A stretch of DNA of 64,000 bases from Crocodylus rhombifer (GCA_038503035.1 JAVSML010000983.1:180660-244659); one strand, 5' to 3'. Shown: positions 23,568-36,254, counted from the stretch's first letter. Notes: generated by a model from the letters alone, not told the origin. A program made the numbers and translations.

Positions 23568-24382
23568 TTGGTGTAAATTCACTAGTTAGAGTAAGAAAGA
23601 AGAGTGTATTCTGGATACTATATCGAAAATCTGGATAAACTTGGGCCTTATGTCTCCTTTAATAGAGGAACAATAGGAGAAAATGCCACTGATTTACAGA
23701 TGCTCTAAATTATTATGGTCAGATTAAAAGAAGGATGTTAGATCTCGTAGGTCTTCATTGCTTGTGACAATAGCTGAGCAATAACTGAGTGATAAAAATT
23801 TCTCTTGAGTGGGGAAGAATTCAAAGAAAAAAATTATAAATAGTAAGGCCCACATTGGCCAAAAAATTATGATATATTTGAAAGTACATATAGATCCAAC
23901 ATGCCATTCATGAGCCCCCTCACCTTACCCTTTGGTATTATTTTCAAATATGGTAAAAATGGAAGACAGTCTTAGAATAAGTGAAAATGAGCATGAGAGT
24001 GACCTTGTTTAAGAAAAGTGGGTGGCAATGCCACTATTACCACTTACTCCAACACACTGACACTTCAGTTACTTGCATTTGGGCAGTGGGGAGGAGAGAC
24101 AGTAGTTTTCAGAATCAAGGAAAGTAAATGGAAGTCCTCATGTTGTAGTTTTAAAATGTCTGTAAAATTTAATATAATATATCTGGCAAGAAGTGGGATC
24201 ATGTTCACATTTGACTGTAGAAATAAATTCATGTTGGCTCCTTCACTTTCAAAGTTAACCTTCTGCATAAAGCAAAACGTAGTCCAAAGGCAAAGCTAAT
24301 CTTAGGGATGAGTGATGTGCGTGACTTCCCAGGGTCCTGTGGTCAGGGTGGCGCCAAATGCACAGTCACACATATGAGCAAT
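23568..24382. other. AT-rich unique sequence, no gene seen
   Basis: The frame 24018-24299 (+) has no recognisable domain. Confidence 0.45.
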
Positions 24383-24960
24383 AGGGCTGTGCGAAGCTTT
24401 GAGTGGTGATTCGATTTGGAGGAGATTCATCCCAACTTGAAAAAAAGAGAACCCCCCCTCCCAGTGGCCTTAGGGATTTGGGGGACTCATGAAGAGCCCC
24501 CCATGCAGTGCAGGACAGCAGGGATTGCCCCCCACCAGCAGGAACTGGTGAGTACCAGGGATTTTCTTTTTTTTTTTCTCCTTAAAGGGCTGAAGTTGTG
24601 GTAAGTGGGGCAGCCATGGGGTGGGGCAGGGAAGTGGGGTTTGGGGAGCTCATGCAGAGCCCCCCACAGCATGGGGCAGTGGGGAACAGTGGGGATCGCT
24701 CTCCCCCCCTCACCTGGCAGCACTCAATGAGTTGAGGCTTTTTTTTCCAATGTGCCGGGAGCCGAGGGAGGCAGGACAGCCATTGCTGGTCTCATGGGGA
24801 TGGGGCTGGCTGATTCAGAGATTTGGCAGCAGCCAAATCTCTGAATCAGATTCGGCTGAATCAATTTGGGACAGCGATTTGAATCACCAAATCAAATCAC
24901 TGTCCCCCAAACTGGCCAAATCCAAATCCGAAGTGAATACTAGCTGCTTCGCACAGGCCT
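24383..24960. mobile_element. 578-bp TIR element, ends AGGGCTGTGCGAAGC
   Basis: The termini AGGGCTGTGCGAAGC and (reverse complement) AGGCCTGTGCGAAGC match at 14 of 15 positions. Subterminal GATTCGATTTGG-like text is echoed at the other end. The interior is GC-rich with no transposase. The flanks TGAGCAAT and GAGTAGCC do not make a clear duplication, so the superfamily is undecided. Confidence 0.75.
24811..24848. repeat. Perfect 17-bp hairpin
   Basis: TGATTCAGAGATTTGGC (24811-24827), loop AGCA, then its exact reverse complement (24832-24848). It lies near the right end of the TIR element. Confidence 0.9.
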
Positions 24961-26290
24961 GAGTAGCCCATGCTCACAGCAGCACTCTCCCCTTGACCTG
25001 CCCTGCCATGCCCTGACAGATTCCAGCCCCAGGCAGGAGAAGCAGTGCCCAGCCCAACCTAGTGCCTGCCTCCAGTTGCTGCCCATACGGAGCTGGGTTG
25101 GTCATGTATGGGTGAGGTGGTGTCTGCTCCAGGCTACCTGCTTTGCTCTCACACAGCAGTTATGGTGCCAACCCATCAACCAGCATAGCACACCTTCCTG
25201 CTCAACCTCCCTGTTGAACTGTTCCCTGTTCCTCTGCCTGCAACAGTGATACTGACTTAGGCAGGGGCACTAAAATACAAGTTTGCCCAGGGTGCAATTT
25301 TCCCTAAGGTTAGCTCAGCCTGAAAGAAAAATTGCCTCAGGCCTTCTCCTTGTAGTTCTTATTATGATTAGAGTACGGTTCTTAATTACAGCTTTCAAGA
25401 AAATTGTCTATGGACTCATCCATATGGACTGAATAATTCTTTGCAAAGTTCTAGAAACAGTGATGTGGTTGTTCCCCTTTTCATGGCTCGACCAGCATTG
25501 TGTACCCCGCTAGGGAGTACACTACCTTCTTGGGATACTCACGTGTCATGACTTGTTGGTATTAAGGTAGAATTCTACCCCAGAGGAGGAAACAGGCTCT
25601 GCTGTCAGGGCTTTCTTCTACCAGTCCAAAAATAATCAGCTATGGCCTGGAGAGAGGCCTCACAGGGGCTCCTCCAACCCCTTCCACCCCCTCCGCAAAC
25701 CTCCCAGTTGATTAAGGGCTGCTGTTGTTAAGGCCTCATGGGTTGAAGCTAAACACAGTACCTTCCTGGTCAGCTTCTGTCAGTCAGAAAAGTAAAGGAA
25801 TATGGGCAAAGATGTCCCTCACCCCCTGTTACCACCACTCTCTGGGTAGGGTGCCTTCCTTCACCACTTCCTGTGTCCTTTTAGGTTCTCCTCTACATGT
25901 TCCCAGCCTATCAGCATCAGTTCCTGGTCTCCAGATGTGGCTTGTCTGTTATGAGTTAAGGTGAATTACCTGCAGTGAGCTAAGGTCAGGTGTTTCTTTT
26001 CCTGAGCACGTGAACTGCTCAGGATGTCCTGTCCCTACTTAAGTGGTCCCAAATAGGGTCTTTTCCTCTAGGGAACTCTGCTTCCCAGGGGGACACTTTA
26101 AGGGGCTGACCACAGCTGTGCTGGCTGCTGTGCTGCCCAGGACATCTCTGCCACCTGTCTCTTTACTTCTGGGCCTGCCTGCACCCCCACCTGGGGGAAC
26201 TCCGTGAGGTGAGGGGGTTATCCCCTTCATGTCCCCAGACCTACTTCAGGGCTTTATGAGAGTGCTGCACTGGGACTGGCTCTTTGGCTG
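24961..26290. other. GC-richer unclassified DNA, possibly old retroelement
   Basis: The segment from about 25490 to 26270 has a composition and texture like a vertebrate LTR or internal retroelement sequence. I found no paired termini, polyadenylation site plus promoter layout, or coding remnant to support a call. Confidence 0.3.
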
Positions 26291-29063
26291 CCCTGCTGCA
26301 GCCATCACTGTGGTTTGCAAGTGATGGCAGCTTGCCTCCCAGACACTGAGGGAAGGGAACGAGTGAGATCTCCTTCCTCCAAAACTCATGCTCTTCTTAC
26401 AAGTGACTACAAAGTTTAAATTGTTTATCAAATGCTTAAGGTGAAATGAGGTAAGAATATTAATATATATGTTCTTACACATATAGTATATATCACATAT
26501 AAATATAACATTCCTCACTGATGTCAGCTTAAAAATTTGATTAACAAGTTAAATTCCGTAGGCTTATTGTTTTTACAACTTTACAGAGATCCCATTGTTG
26601 CCTCTGTGTGTGTATGTTCATGCATATTTATGAATTATAAAAAATTAACAGCAAAAATGTGTCAAATGTTCTCTATTTTTTTGTTTCCCCTCCAAGGAGA
26701 TTTAACAATTTCACTTCTTGGTAAACTGTTTGTATATGCTTATATTCCAGTTTGTTTGTTTTTCGATTTTTAATCAGAAACCAATAGCTTTAGAAAACAC
26801 CTTTCACAACTGTTTAGCTAAGAGATAAACTAAATAGCCCCTGTGACCATCAGATCTATAAAGTCAGCTGGACGGACACTTGGAATTGACCTGTGTCTCT
26901 CTATGGTGGTGGTCAGGAGATGAAGGAATTTCTCAGTAGCTTAAAACTTAATATAGATTAATTATTTAACTTAAGCAAGCCACATATCAAAATGTGGATC
27001 AAGAACTGACCCTGTTCTGTTTACCAGACTATTTGGGAGTAGTCTGGATTGTTGGTTGTTTAAATTTTAGATTTCCTATATGAAATTTAAATAAAAAGGT
27101 TGGCTTTGAATGTTTAGCTGCCAGACTGTAGGCACACTCCAGGGCGTCATCATCAGCATAGTATAGCAACTAGCAGGAGTATGTAATAAATTCTATACTT
27201 TTATCAGATAATGGAGCTCTCTCTTACTTCAACTGAACAGACAGATAAATTGGTAGTGAGACTGTCTCCAATTTGACCTTTTTTAGATTAATATAACACT
27301 CCTTTGGTCTATAAATTAACATGCTAGTTAGCTCAAACACCAGCAGGAACACAAGAGAGTTGTATAGTCCAATATTGGACTCTCATGGGTTTTTAGTGCA
27401 GGCTAATTCTTCTGACACCTTAAATTTTGTTTCTTTTTTTTTAACTTGATCATCTCCACTAACAGTTTTTTAAAATGTCAGTAAATGAAAAGGACTATCA
27501 ATCAAGGTTGATTATTAGTCTGCTGAGATTGTGATGTACTGTGTACAGTAGCGTTCATTCAAGGCCCAACCACTTTATTCTATTTCTCTTCCTTATGTGC
27601 TAGAATACAAGAGTGGAAGTTGACAAAGTGCAAACAACCTCTTAACATATTATATATGTTTTAAATTACACTTTAAAGTTGAATTTGGTGGGCTTAAAAT
27701 TTTACCATTTCTTGCTGTTTTAATCACAAATAATTGTATAGAATGAGAAGCAGTGACAGAGCCACGGCCTACTTCTTTCTAAGATTAGAAGTATGCAGAC
27801 TTGGAGAACTTGGGGCACTTTTACACGTGCTCTGAGAATGGAGTGCTGTTTTAGAAAGACGCTGTAATGAAAACACCACTTCGTCTAGTGTATCAGCAGT
27901 CCTGTGCTTAAAAATGGTGGTGGGGGCATTTGAACCAAAGTTTGTTTGATGAGTTTAGTTCAGGCATGCCTACTGCTATTTTTAAGTGCAGGAATGCTGA
28001 TACATGAGATGCAGAAGGCTTCTGAAGCATGGCAGTTGCCACACTCCAGGAAACTCGATTTAATCAAGTCTGCTCTGACACATTGGAATTTCGGTGCGTT
28101 GGAACAGGCTCACTGTTCATATGTAGACACCCATTAATTCTAAGTATACAGCAATTTTTGTTACAATACTACATGGATATAATTACATAACATAAGAATC
28201 AGCATTACTGCAGATGAAGAGTGGGAGGCCTGTTCCATACTAGTCCCACGTATAGTATTAATTTAATAGTAAAAAAAAAAAGTTACTTTCCTGATGTCAG
28301 AGGTCCAGTCAGGGTCTGAGCAGATAAGAATGTAGGCCTCCTGATTTTTTTAATCTTTTCTCTGAACTCTTATAAGTGATATTAGATTCCTGTTGCTGGT
28401 ACTTTATATTAAGTAGACAACTGCTGTAGAATTCATATTGGCAACAACTGTACTATTATCATGAAATCTGAATAATATCCAAAGCATTACCATAGAAACA
28501 CCTTTTTTATTTTAATACAAGATGTAGTCAGGGGAATTTTAAAATTGTATTTGTAAGTGTCTTTTTAAATTGGATTTATGCGTTCTTTACTTCCTGCTGA
28601 AATTTTGATCATTTAAATGCATAGGGAAGCTAAGTGCACACTTGTCAAAAAGCAGATTTACTCCATACTATGCCCTTGGTTCTCTTCTTTGTCCTAAACA
28701 ACAGGGATTAGGTAGGGGTGTGGGCTGGGCAGATGGAAATATGGCTACAGATTCCTGCTTTGACCACTAAGGGAATGACTATCGTACAGTAATGTGTACA
28801 ATTGATCTTGAGGTCATTCTCCACTAGCATGAAGATGCCCTTTCTCACCCATATCAGACTTTATCATCTGCGTCCAAGCCATATATATTGTATTACTTAT
28901 TTCTTCAGCACAACAACAATATGTATCCCAGGTTTCCTTGATGGTAACTTGTCTTTTCTTCTCGGTTTGTCCATACTTGCTTGCAGTAGAGAGAGGAAGA
29001 GGAGTACAGAAGGCCTAGAAGGCAGGAACAGACAATTTTGAGATTGCTACTGGTGTACTTCCT
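26291..29063. other. AT-rich unique sequence, no gene seen
   Basis: No frame longer than about 90 aa, and none with a recognisable domain. Confidence 0.45.
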
Positions 29064-29568
29064 GGGCACATCTAGATGACAGCACATGTGCAATATACAG
29101 TGCTGAAGACCCATCTTCATCACTGCAGACCTGACACACAGCACATGCAGGCATTTGCTGCATTGCTATAATGCAGTGCAGGAGGTTATTTTTGACACCG
29201 GGAGATCCTAGTGTCAAAAAAACTCTGCACCCGAAAGAAGTGGTGCAGTGCAGCATGTGCCGCCTGAAACCAGAGCCATGGTCTGGCTGAGAGCCAGGCT
29301 CTGTGCACCAGATCACACCCCCACTGGAGCCCTGGGAGGCCCTCAGGCTCCCAGGTAAGGCTGCTGAGGGCAGCCTAGATGCTGGCACCAGTCTCCGGAC
29401 CCCACCTGGGGCAACTTGCCACGTGTGTGTGTGTGCAGGCACTGGGGTTTCTAAGTGTACAGCAACTTACACTTAGTATACACCTGGGGACAGGTAGCAG
29501 CAGCACAACTATGTGCTGCTTCTATTTGTCCCTGGGAAAATGCACACATGCATTCATCTGGACTCACC
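29064..29568. mobile_element. MITE, GGGxAxGTCCAGATG family, copy 3 (inverted)
   Basis: The ends GGGCACATCTAGATGAC and (reverse complement) GGTGAGTCCAGATGAAT are TIRs. TCCT occurs on both flanks (29060-29063 and 29569-29572), possibly a target duplication. The GAGCCCTGGGAGGCCCTC interior matches copies 1 and 2 in reverse orientation. Confidence 0.65.
29189..29220. repeat. 10-bp perfect hairpin inside MITE copy 3
   Basis: TTTTTGACAC (29189-29198) and GTGTCAAAAA (29211-29220) with a 12-nt loop. Copy 1 carries an analogous T-run/A-run hairpin near 15650. Confidence 0.85.
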
Positions 29569-29911
29569 TCCTTTGATTGAAGTCTGCACATGCAGGAAAG
29601 TTCTTAACACATTGCAGGAAGGGAAAGGCTAGCAGAGAAGCTGTGGCAGTTTCAACTTTATATGTGGAAAGTCAGTAGATATTCTTAACCTGAGATGGAC
29701 TGATACCGGAAGGTGAACTTTAGGGTTTACAGGGTAGATAACTGGCACCTATGGCTTTGAGAGTGACTTTAAGGTTTAAACAATCCATGTAGAGAGAACC
29801 AATTATATTGTTCTTACTGGTGTCTCCTTTAAACCTGTTACTGGTCTTTCCATTTCTCTCTTTGAAAGTCAGTGCTGGGAGAACAAAGGAGAGGAGAAAT
29901 CTTTACCACGG
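29569..29911. other. Unique sequence, no gene seen
   Basis: No repeat termini or coding signal. Confidence 0.45.
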
Positions 29912-30893
29912 TGTAACAGGGGATCCAAACCCTGTTACTGAGACACAATGGAGGGGGAGGAACACCCCATCACTGCACCTGTTGACTTGTGCCAAAGAGG
30001 TCCATGTGAAGGTAGGAGACTAGGCAGGTGGTTAAGACAGGAAAAAGTGTTAGAGATATTTGGGGTAGGATCAGGGATCTGTACCAGAGTCAAGGAGTTC
30101 CTGTCACTTTAAGAGAATGCAGCAGCAGGAATGCAGAATTAATTAAGAAATAAAACCCCTGTACATGACTGGGAGGAAGGGATGTCACAGAAAGGACCTG
30201 AGGCTTCTAGGCTCTGGACAGATGGGGCTGTCAGGCCATGCAGGCTTCAGAGAGAGGAGCTACGATAAGGAAGCTAACTGTGGGAAACCATGCCATGGCA
30301 TACCCAAGCTACCTGCAAAAGTGAGAGTGGGCCTAGCTCTGGGAGTTATAGTTTGTGGAAGGCAAATTTTGTGAAAACAGTTTGCATATATTTCATTTGT
30401 ATTTATGTGTGTTTGTTTGTTTGTTTGTCAAAAGACCGGTGGACTAGGAGTGGCTGTAGAGGGGGAGGGGGCCATGAGCAGAGTACCAGGTAAGTACCTT
30501 CTACTGCAAGGCTGAAGCCCAAAGAGCCAGGGACTGAACCAGTGGACCTGGGCTGAGGATCCTCAGTTCAAGGCAAAAGAAAAAGGGTTCAGGCCAAACA
30601 AGGGTTGAGGTCTGGGTCAAGCATTAGTCTGGGCACACACACACACACACACAAATATTTTGGAGTCCTGGGCTTTGAACTCCAAGCTGAGAGGGTCAGG
30701 TTGAGCACCTGGCATAGAAAGAGGAACTAAGAGCACCTAGAGCTCACCGGCTACTAAGGGTAGCCTCCCTTTTTTAAAGGTGTGGCAAGGCAAGACATCA
30801 GAGGAAGACCACAAGAGCCTGGAGCAAGGTTGATCAGGATTTAGAAGATCATCACAGGGGACACCACAGCCACCTAGGGCACATCTTCTTACA
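29912..30893 (+). mobile_element. Possible solo LTR or LTR-like segment
   Basis: The segment begins TGTAACAGGGGATCC and can be closed at ...CTTCTTACA, giving TGTAA/TTACA ends. It contains AATAAAACCCC near 30147. No 5-bp flanking duplication is visible (CACGG versus GATGC), and no primer-binding site or coding region follows. The boundaries and even the class are uncertain. Confidence 0.3.
30634..30653 (+). repeat. (CA)10 microsatellite
   Basis: Uninterrupted CA dinucleotides. Confidence 0.95.
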
Positions 30894-31420
30894 GATGCCA
30901 ATACAGTTATCTATATCTTGCCACCCCATACACATCCATACACATCCAGAGCACTGGAAATATTTTTGTGCTTTTCACTGGGAACAGTAAAGTGTGAGAG
31001 AAAAGAAACATTTTGCCCTCAAGGGAAACATAAGTGGGAGGCTGACTTGGGAATTTAGAAGTAGACACTTAAGCATTTGAGTATTTTAGAAAAGTGTAGC
31101 ATATACATGCAAAATATAATAGTATTAAAATTCTTTGAATTCTGAGGGGAAAATGATAAAATTTAAAAATAAATCCCTATTATGTGTGGTTTGGGTCTTT
31201 TGTTTGTTTAGAATTTTGAAAAAAGAAGCGATTTTTTTTGTGTGCGTGTGTGAAATTGTCCCATATTTGGTAAAATATAAAACTCGGTATTTTTCAACCA
31301 GCCATATGTACAACAAAGTAATTTAAAATAAGGTATCTCAGATTCTAAAGAAGCTAAATATCTGGAACAAGCTGTATATATGCTGCTTTGTAATTTGTTT
31401 GTTTTAAGAGAGATTTCCTA
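30894..31420. other. AT-rich unique sequence, no gene seen
   Basis: Mirror frames at 31125-31316 (-) and 31135-31326 (+) are chance products of AT-rich DNA. Confidence 0.45.
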
Positions 31421-31423
31421 AGC

Positions 31424-31850
31424 CAGGATTTCTTAAGTCATTTGGCCTGATGGGCTGGTTTGGGACCATCAGGGCCCCTCGTGGACTGGAGTTGAATTGC
31501 ATGACTTCTGGTGCTGCTGGGGCAGTGCCAAAAGTCAAGAAGTTAAGGTTGCTGCTGCTCAATGCCCGGAGCTGCCAGAACTGCAATGTTAGTGTGGCCA
31601 GGAGCCAACAGGTGAACAGTGCCAATTTTAGGCAACAGTAGTGATCAAAACCACTAAATTCTGTAGAAGTGTTCACTGTCTGCATGATGGCCCTGCTAAT
31701 GCTTTGGTTTTCAAAGTTGTGGTGATGGAGTTGAGCAGCAGCAGAGTTAACTCTTTGGCCACTAGCAGTCATGTTGAAAAGCTGTATGGGCCAGATGACC
31801 CAACTCCAAGCTGGACCCAGCTCATCATCCATGTGCTTGACACTAAGCCA
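31424..31850. mobile_element. Probable decayed hAT-type repeat
   Basis: The start CAGGATTTCTTAAGTCATTTGGCC resembles a hAT TIR of the CAGnGnTTCTTAA type, and a TGGGCCAGATGACCC phrase lies near the other end. The right terminus is weak. A 142-residue minus frame (31404-31832) spans it but has no transposase motif. Confidence 0.35.
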
Positions 31851-33079
31851 TAGCCTATAAGATTTATTTGGTTGCCTTTCAGTTTGGAAGCTGCTTAATT
31901 TGATAGTTAACAGTTCTCACTGCTGTGTACTCTGTGTGCATATGTATATACTCAATCCAGTGTTATAGAAAGCTACTTGGGATAGCTGTAAACAAGGTTA
32001 TTATCCCAGGTCATGTGCCTTGTGGATAATAAAGATATACTGGTTCCAGTACTTAAACTAGCTTCTCACACAAATTATCTCAACATGTTACTGCATCGTA
32101 CATTTCTGCTCTTGCGGGACAGGGGGAGTGCATTTGTGTGTGCATGGGGATGCATGCATACATACATATTTATAACACAATTTTATTTTGTTGTTATTTA
32201 GTAGTACGTTTTGCCACTTCTGTATGATTTCATTTATTTAATAGCCCACTCAATGGGAAAATTGAGAAGTGCTGCTTTAAATCCAAAAGGGAAAGGGAAG
32301 TTTGATGCTAACAGTAGAACATCTATACTATTCTTCTCTAAAAAGTTTTTAAAACATAGACATTGACCACAGTCAGCCTATTCATGCTGACAGATAACAG
32401 AAAGCCAGAAATGCTGATAGCTTAAATATAAAATTCATCTCTGTGAGCAAATTAGTAACTCATGGTGGTATAGCCATGAGTTATAAGTGGCAATTTAAAG
32501 GCATCCCTTCAGGGTCTACTAGGGACATTCAGGATAAAATCATCATGGACGTGCAAGATAAAGCCTTCCAAAGCTCATAGACTGTTTTAATGTACGCAGT
32601 CTGCCTCCGTCTGAAAGCTTGCCTGTATAATTCATAATAATTCATCCAAATCATGAATTTTATCTTTTTAAAGCCTGATTCTTAGCAGTAGGATTTCATA
32701 ATACCAGAAAATACACGTAAAAGGTGTTGTCATGAGATTTTGTTTCTTCTGATTTCATCACTTTATTCATTTATTTATTTAATTTTAAAAGCAATGATGA
32801 GCCCACCTAAAATCCTTATTCCAAATGTGGGGGTTTTACAGTTTTGACTAGAGGAAGTTGGAAATTCTCAAGTGGGAAAAATGTTCTTCAGAGAATTCTG
32901 GTTCATTAAATCAAACCATTTCACAGTGATGATTCAGCTTCAATAAAGCTGTGATAGAGCTGAGATGGGTTTACTCATGTTCTTCCTGACTGCTCACTCT
33001 GCTCCATATTCAAAATCTCCTAGACTGTCATTTGCCACACATGGATTATGATCATATGGCTTACTTTAAGCTGTCTGAT
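31851..33079. other. AT-rich unique sequence, no gene seen
   Basis: Includes short ATTT-type runs near 32765-32785. No coding signal. Confidence 0.45.
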
Positions 33080-33330
33080 CATAGCTCAGGAGTATGTACC
33101 GACCCCGGGGCTGCACTCCGATCATGTACAGAGGTTTACTGGATCAGGTTAAACTATCCCTAATCTAAGTTAGTTTGCATACTCAGGTGAACAAGCTCAG
33201 ATCAGGTCTGCCATTTCTGGACTGATATACACCCTCTGAATGTCTGCAAAGATTGGCTTTTAGATAAACCTAACCCTAGTTACGTTGATCTAAATGTAAT
33301 GGCTACATATACCTCTAAAGGCTAGATAAT
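33080..33330. repeat. Fragment related to the TIR element at 34300-35109
   Basis: AGATCAGGTCTGCCATTTCTGGACTGATATA here parallels AGATCAGGTCTGACACTTTTAGACTGATCTA at about 34953-34983, followed by TAAACCTAACC-like text. It appears to be a diverged partial copy. Confidence 0.5.
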
Positions 33331-33774
33331 ATGAGAGCCCATTAGCTCTAATCCTGAGTGTAATTTGCCCAATCTTCTGGGCCCGTGTGAAGCCTGTTGA
33401 AAGTCCTTGCTGGCACGCTGAACTGCCCTTGTGGATCCAGCTTCAAGACTGGGATATCAGGTTGTAAATTCAAGGCTGCTTTGTGCCTTTTATTTGTTTA
33501 TGAAGAGGCATGGGTATTTATAGTATTGTATATGTAATAAGAATTTAAAAATAGCGTAGACTATTCCAGAGCTAGTGTCATTTCTGAAACACTAAATCTT
33601 AAACATTCTATTTTTCAATATAGAGCTTATTATTTTAGCATAAGCCAGATTGGTGGGAAAAACTGCGAAGAGTTGTGTAAATGGTCATAACGAAAGGTTA
33701 CAGAGCTTCACATCACAATTCAGGATGGGGCTCAAGAATTTTAGGAGAATCAACAGTTCAGGAAAGATGATACT

Positions 33775-34069
33775 GGGCATGTGTGCATGAGACACTGTGT
33801 TGGTATAGCAATCAGCTACCGTGATATAGCTCATCACCACAGAGACGTAGTGTTGGCGGGCATGAACTACGATGCCAATGCTACTGTGCTGTAGCAACAA
33901 GCTGTGGCACAGTAGCTCATTGCTACTGCACAGTAGGGTTGGAAATGGCCCATACACCACTGGCACTGCGTGGTAATGGTGGTTACCGTGTAGTCTTTTG
34001 GTTCTTGCTAAAGTACTAAATGACTGCTCAGTAACAACTATGCAGTTGGGTGCATGTGTAGACATGCCT
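33775..34069. mobile_element. MITE of the GGGCATGTCTACACATGC family
   Basis: The ends GGGCATGTGTGCATGAGAC and (reverse complement) AGGCATGTCTACACATGCAC are inverted. The interior, with CTACTGTGCTGTAGCAAC and TGGTTACCGTG, is shared with the copy at 19955-20213. Confidence 0.7.
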
Positions 34070-34120
34070 GCTGTGTCACTAAACATTATATCATCTTTAC
34101 TAGTGCTCCTAACAGTCATT

Positions 34121-34299
34121 TAGGATCTTGGAAAACTAGGGCTCAAAGGGACCTCTGGAGGTTATTTAGTCCAACCCTGTGGTAAAGAGAGGATTTTATC
34201 CCTGTCTAAAATATCCAGGACAACTGCTTTTCTAACCTGCTTTTAAAAACTTTCCAGGATCAATATTTCTCAGCTTCTCTAAGCAGTTTGTTCCTTATA
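34121..34299 (-). mobile_element. CR1-type LINE fragment
   Basis: GGGCTCAAAGGGACCTCTGG followed by TTATTTAGTCCAACCCTG is the reverse complement of a CR1-like 3' end. The following text on hard-to-heal tail sequence (CTAACCTGCTTTTAAAAACTT) fits the same family. The fragment is cut short at 34300 where the next TIR element starts. Confidence 0.65.
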
Positions 34300-35109
34300 G
34301 AGTGTGAACAGATATTTGGGGAGGTTAGGGGGACATTAGATTGATCTAAGGCCACACAATCTAAGGTAAATCAGGATGGGGGGCTAGCAGGGGCAGTTTG
34401 GGGAGATTGGGGTGCAAGCAGACTCTGGGGTGGTGGGTGGGGGATCATGGGGGCAGGCAAAGACCATGGGGGAGTTGGTGGCATCCAAGAGTCTCTCTCC
34501 CACACCCTGCATGACTTGGGGCCATTTTTAGCTCCCTGACCCTCCCCTACCCCCAGACAAATAATGTCCCCTGGTGAACCTACCCACCCCCACATCCTGA
34601 CTGCCTCTCCCCTGCAACTTTCTTCATCAGATCCCAGCACTGGTGAACCCCAGGAAAACTGTCACTGGGAATGGCTTGGTGGTTGGGGAGTTTGGCAGGC
34701 TTGGGTTGGGGCTGGCTGGTCTATGGGGCTGGTTGGCCATCTGTGGGTGGAGGGAGTGGCCAGCAGGCTAAAATTATCCCAGTGCCTGGTAGGGGGTAGA
34801 AGAAGTACAGTCCTTGGGCAGGGGCTGGAGCCAATGACTGGCCTTTCCCAGCCCTGAGGCTGCACTGCAAGCTGTCCAGAAGTTCAGAACAAATCAGTCT
34901 AAAAATGGCCAACTGGACTAAGTTGGATAACCTTGGCGGTGGGGTTAACTTAGATCAGGTCTGACACTTTTAGACTGATCTAACCTTGACCTAACTAGGG
35001 ATTTAAGTTTAAGGTCTATACCTGGGTGAACTAAGATAGATCAGGTGGCCATTTTTAATGCAATCTGACCTCCCTCTAACCTCCCCAGAAAACAGCTGTA
35101 TGTACACTC
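34300..35109. mobile_element. 810-bp TIR element, ends GAGTGTxxACAGnT...GGGGAGGTTAG
   Basis: The left ~50 bp (GAGTGTGAACAGATATTT, GGGGAGGTTAGGGGGACATT) is repeated in reverse at the right end (GAGTGTACATACAGCTGTTT, GGGGAGGTTAGAGGGAGGTC). GATCTAA motifs follow on both sides. The core is GC-rich and carries no transposase; frames there are artefacts. No clear flanking duplication. Confidence 0.75.
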
Positions 35110-35125
35110 TGCAGTATCTGTATAG

Positions 35126-35246
35126 CATGTGTATAGATTGAGCTCTTCAGTGGGGCTTTTTGGTGCTTTTTATCTAAACCTGGTGCAATTAGCTAGTCGA
35201 TAAAAGTGCCAAAAAGCCCCAATAAAGCATCCAATCTATATAGATG
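35126..35246. repeat. Foldback element with ~50-bp arms
   Basis: Arm 35126-35175 (CATGTGTATAGATTG ... GGGGCTTTTTGGTGCTTTTTA) is the diverged reverse complement of 35195-35246 (TAAAAGTGCCAAAAAGCCCC ... CAATCTATATAGATG). The spacer is only about 19 bp, so the unit is a near-complete hairpin. Confidence 0.8.
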
Positions 35247-36147
35247 TTGGGGAAACTGGGCCCAACTAACAAGCTTTCTCTTCTGGGCATGCACTGGGTT
35301 CATTGCAGAGGCATACCAATTTTAAAGTCTAGTACCACTTTTTGGGGTTTTTTTTAACATCTGCCAGCAGCCTTTAAAGATACATAGATAAGTGCAAGGG
35401 AAAGAAATGGTTTCCAAACTATGCCATTAAAACTTTAAACAAAATTGTAAAGGGTCTGATAGCACAACTTCTTTGTAACTTCTGTATCAACAAATCCAGT
35501 TGGGAACTCCCCCCAACAACTAATAGAACCATTGGCAAATCAGTTTTTTGACATAATTTGTGAAACGATGTACATTTTGAAATAATTTTTATTGAGAGAA
35601 AAACATGGGGAAACATTTTAATGATGTCTACTTCATCTTTCCAAATGTTTGGAATGGAAAATTAGTTTTCACCTTTAAATGCATTTGAAATAATTTTTGT
35701 ATTAATGCATAAACTAAAGAGGTCTACAGATTATTGAAAGAAAAATATTTTGATCAAATTGAAATAAAATTAAATTAGGATACTCTTTTTTAATTTTGAG
35801 TTTTATTCTGAATTGGGACAAAATCTGTTTTGAACACTTAAATTTTAGTCCATTGGTGAAATGGAATTGTAGTCCTCTGCATTCTTCTGCTTCTTGGTTA
35901 TTTAGTGCTAACAAGTTATCATTGAATGCTTGTTTTCATTAATATTAGAATATCCACACAAAAAATCTAACAAATGTAATTTGTAAAATGTAATATGTTA
36001 ATTTAATTTTTTTTCCTAGAGAGATTCAAAGTTCTTGACACTGGTGTTGAACTTAAGCATGCTTTAATAACTTTTTTAGCTTCTAAACCTACAGTTACAT
36101 TGCCACAAATTTAAAATAAAAGGCCTAAAATTTACTATACATGCAAT
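35247..36147. other. AT-rich unique sequence, no gene seen
   Basis: No repeat termini or coding signal. Confidence 0.45.
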
Positions 36148-36254
36148 GGGTTTTTGATTGTAGCCATGTTGGTCTAAGGATATAGGCAGGCCAGGTTCTT
36201 TGGATAGATGTGATATCTTTTATTAGACCAAGTGAGGAGCAGGAAAACAGTTCT

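Noticed and set aside
31404..31832. 142-residue minus-strand frame
   Set aside because: Coincides with a probable hAT-derived repeat and contains no transposase motif.
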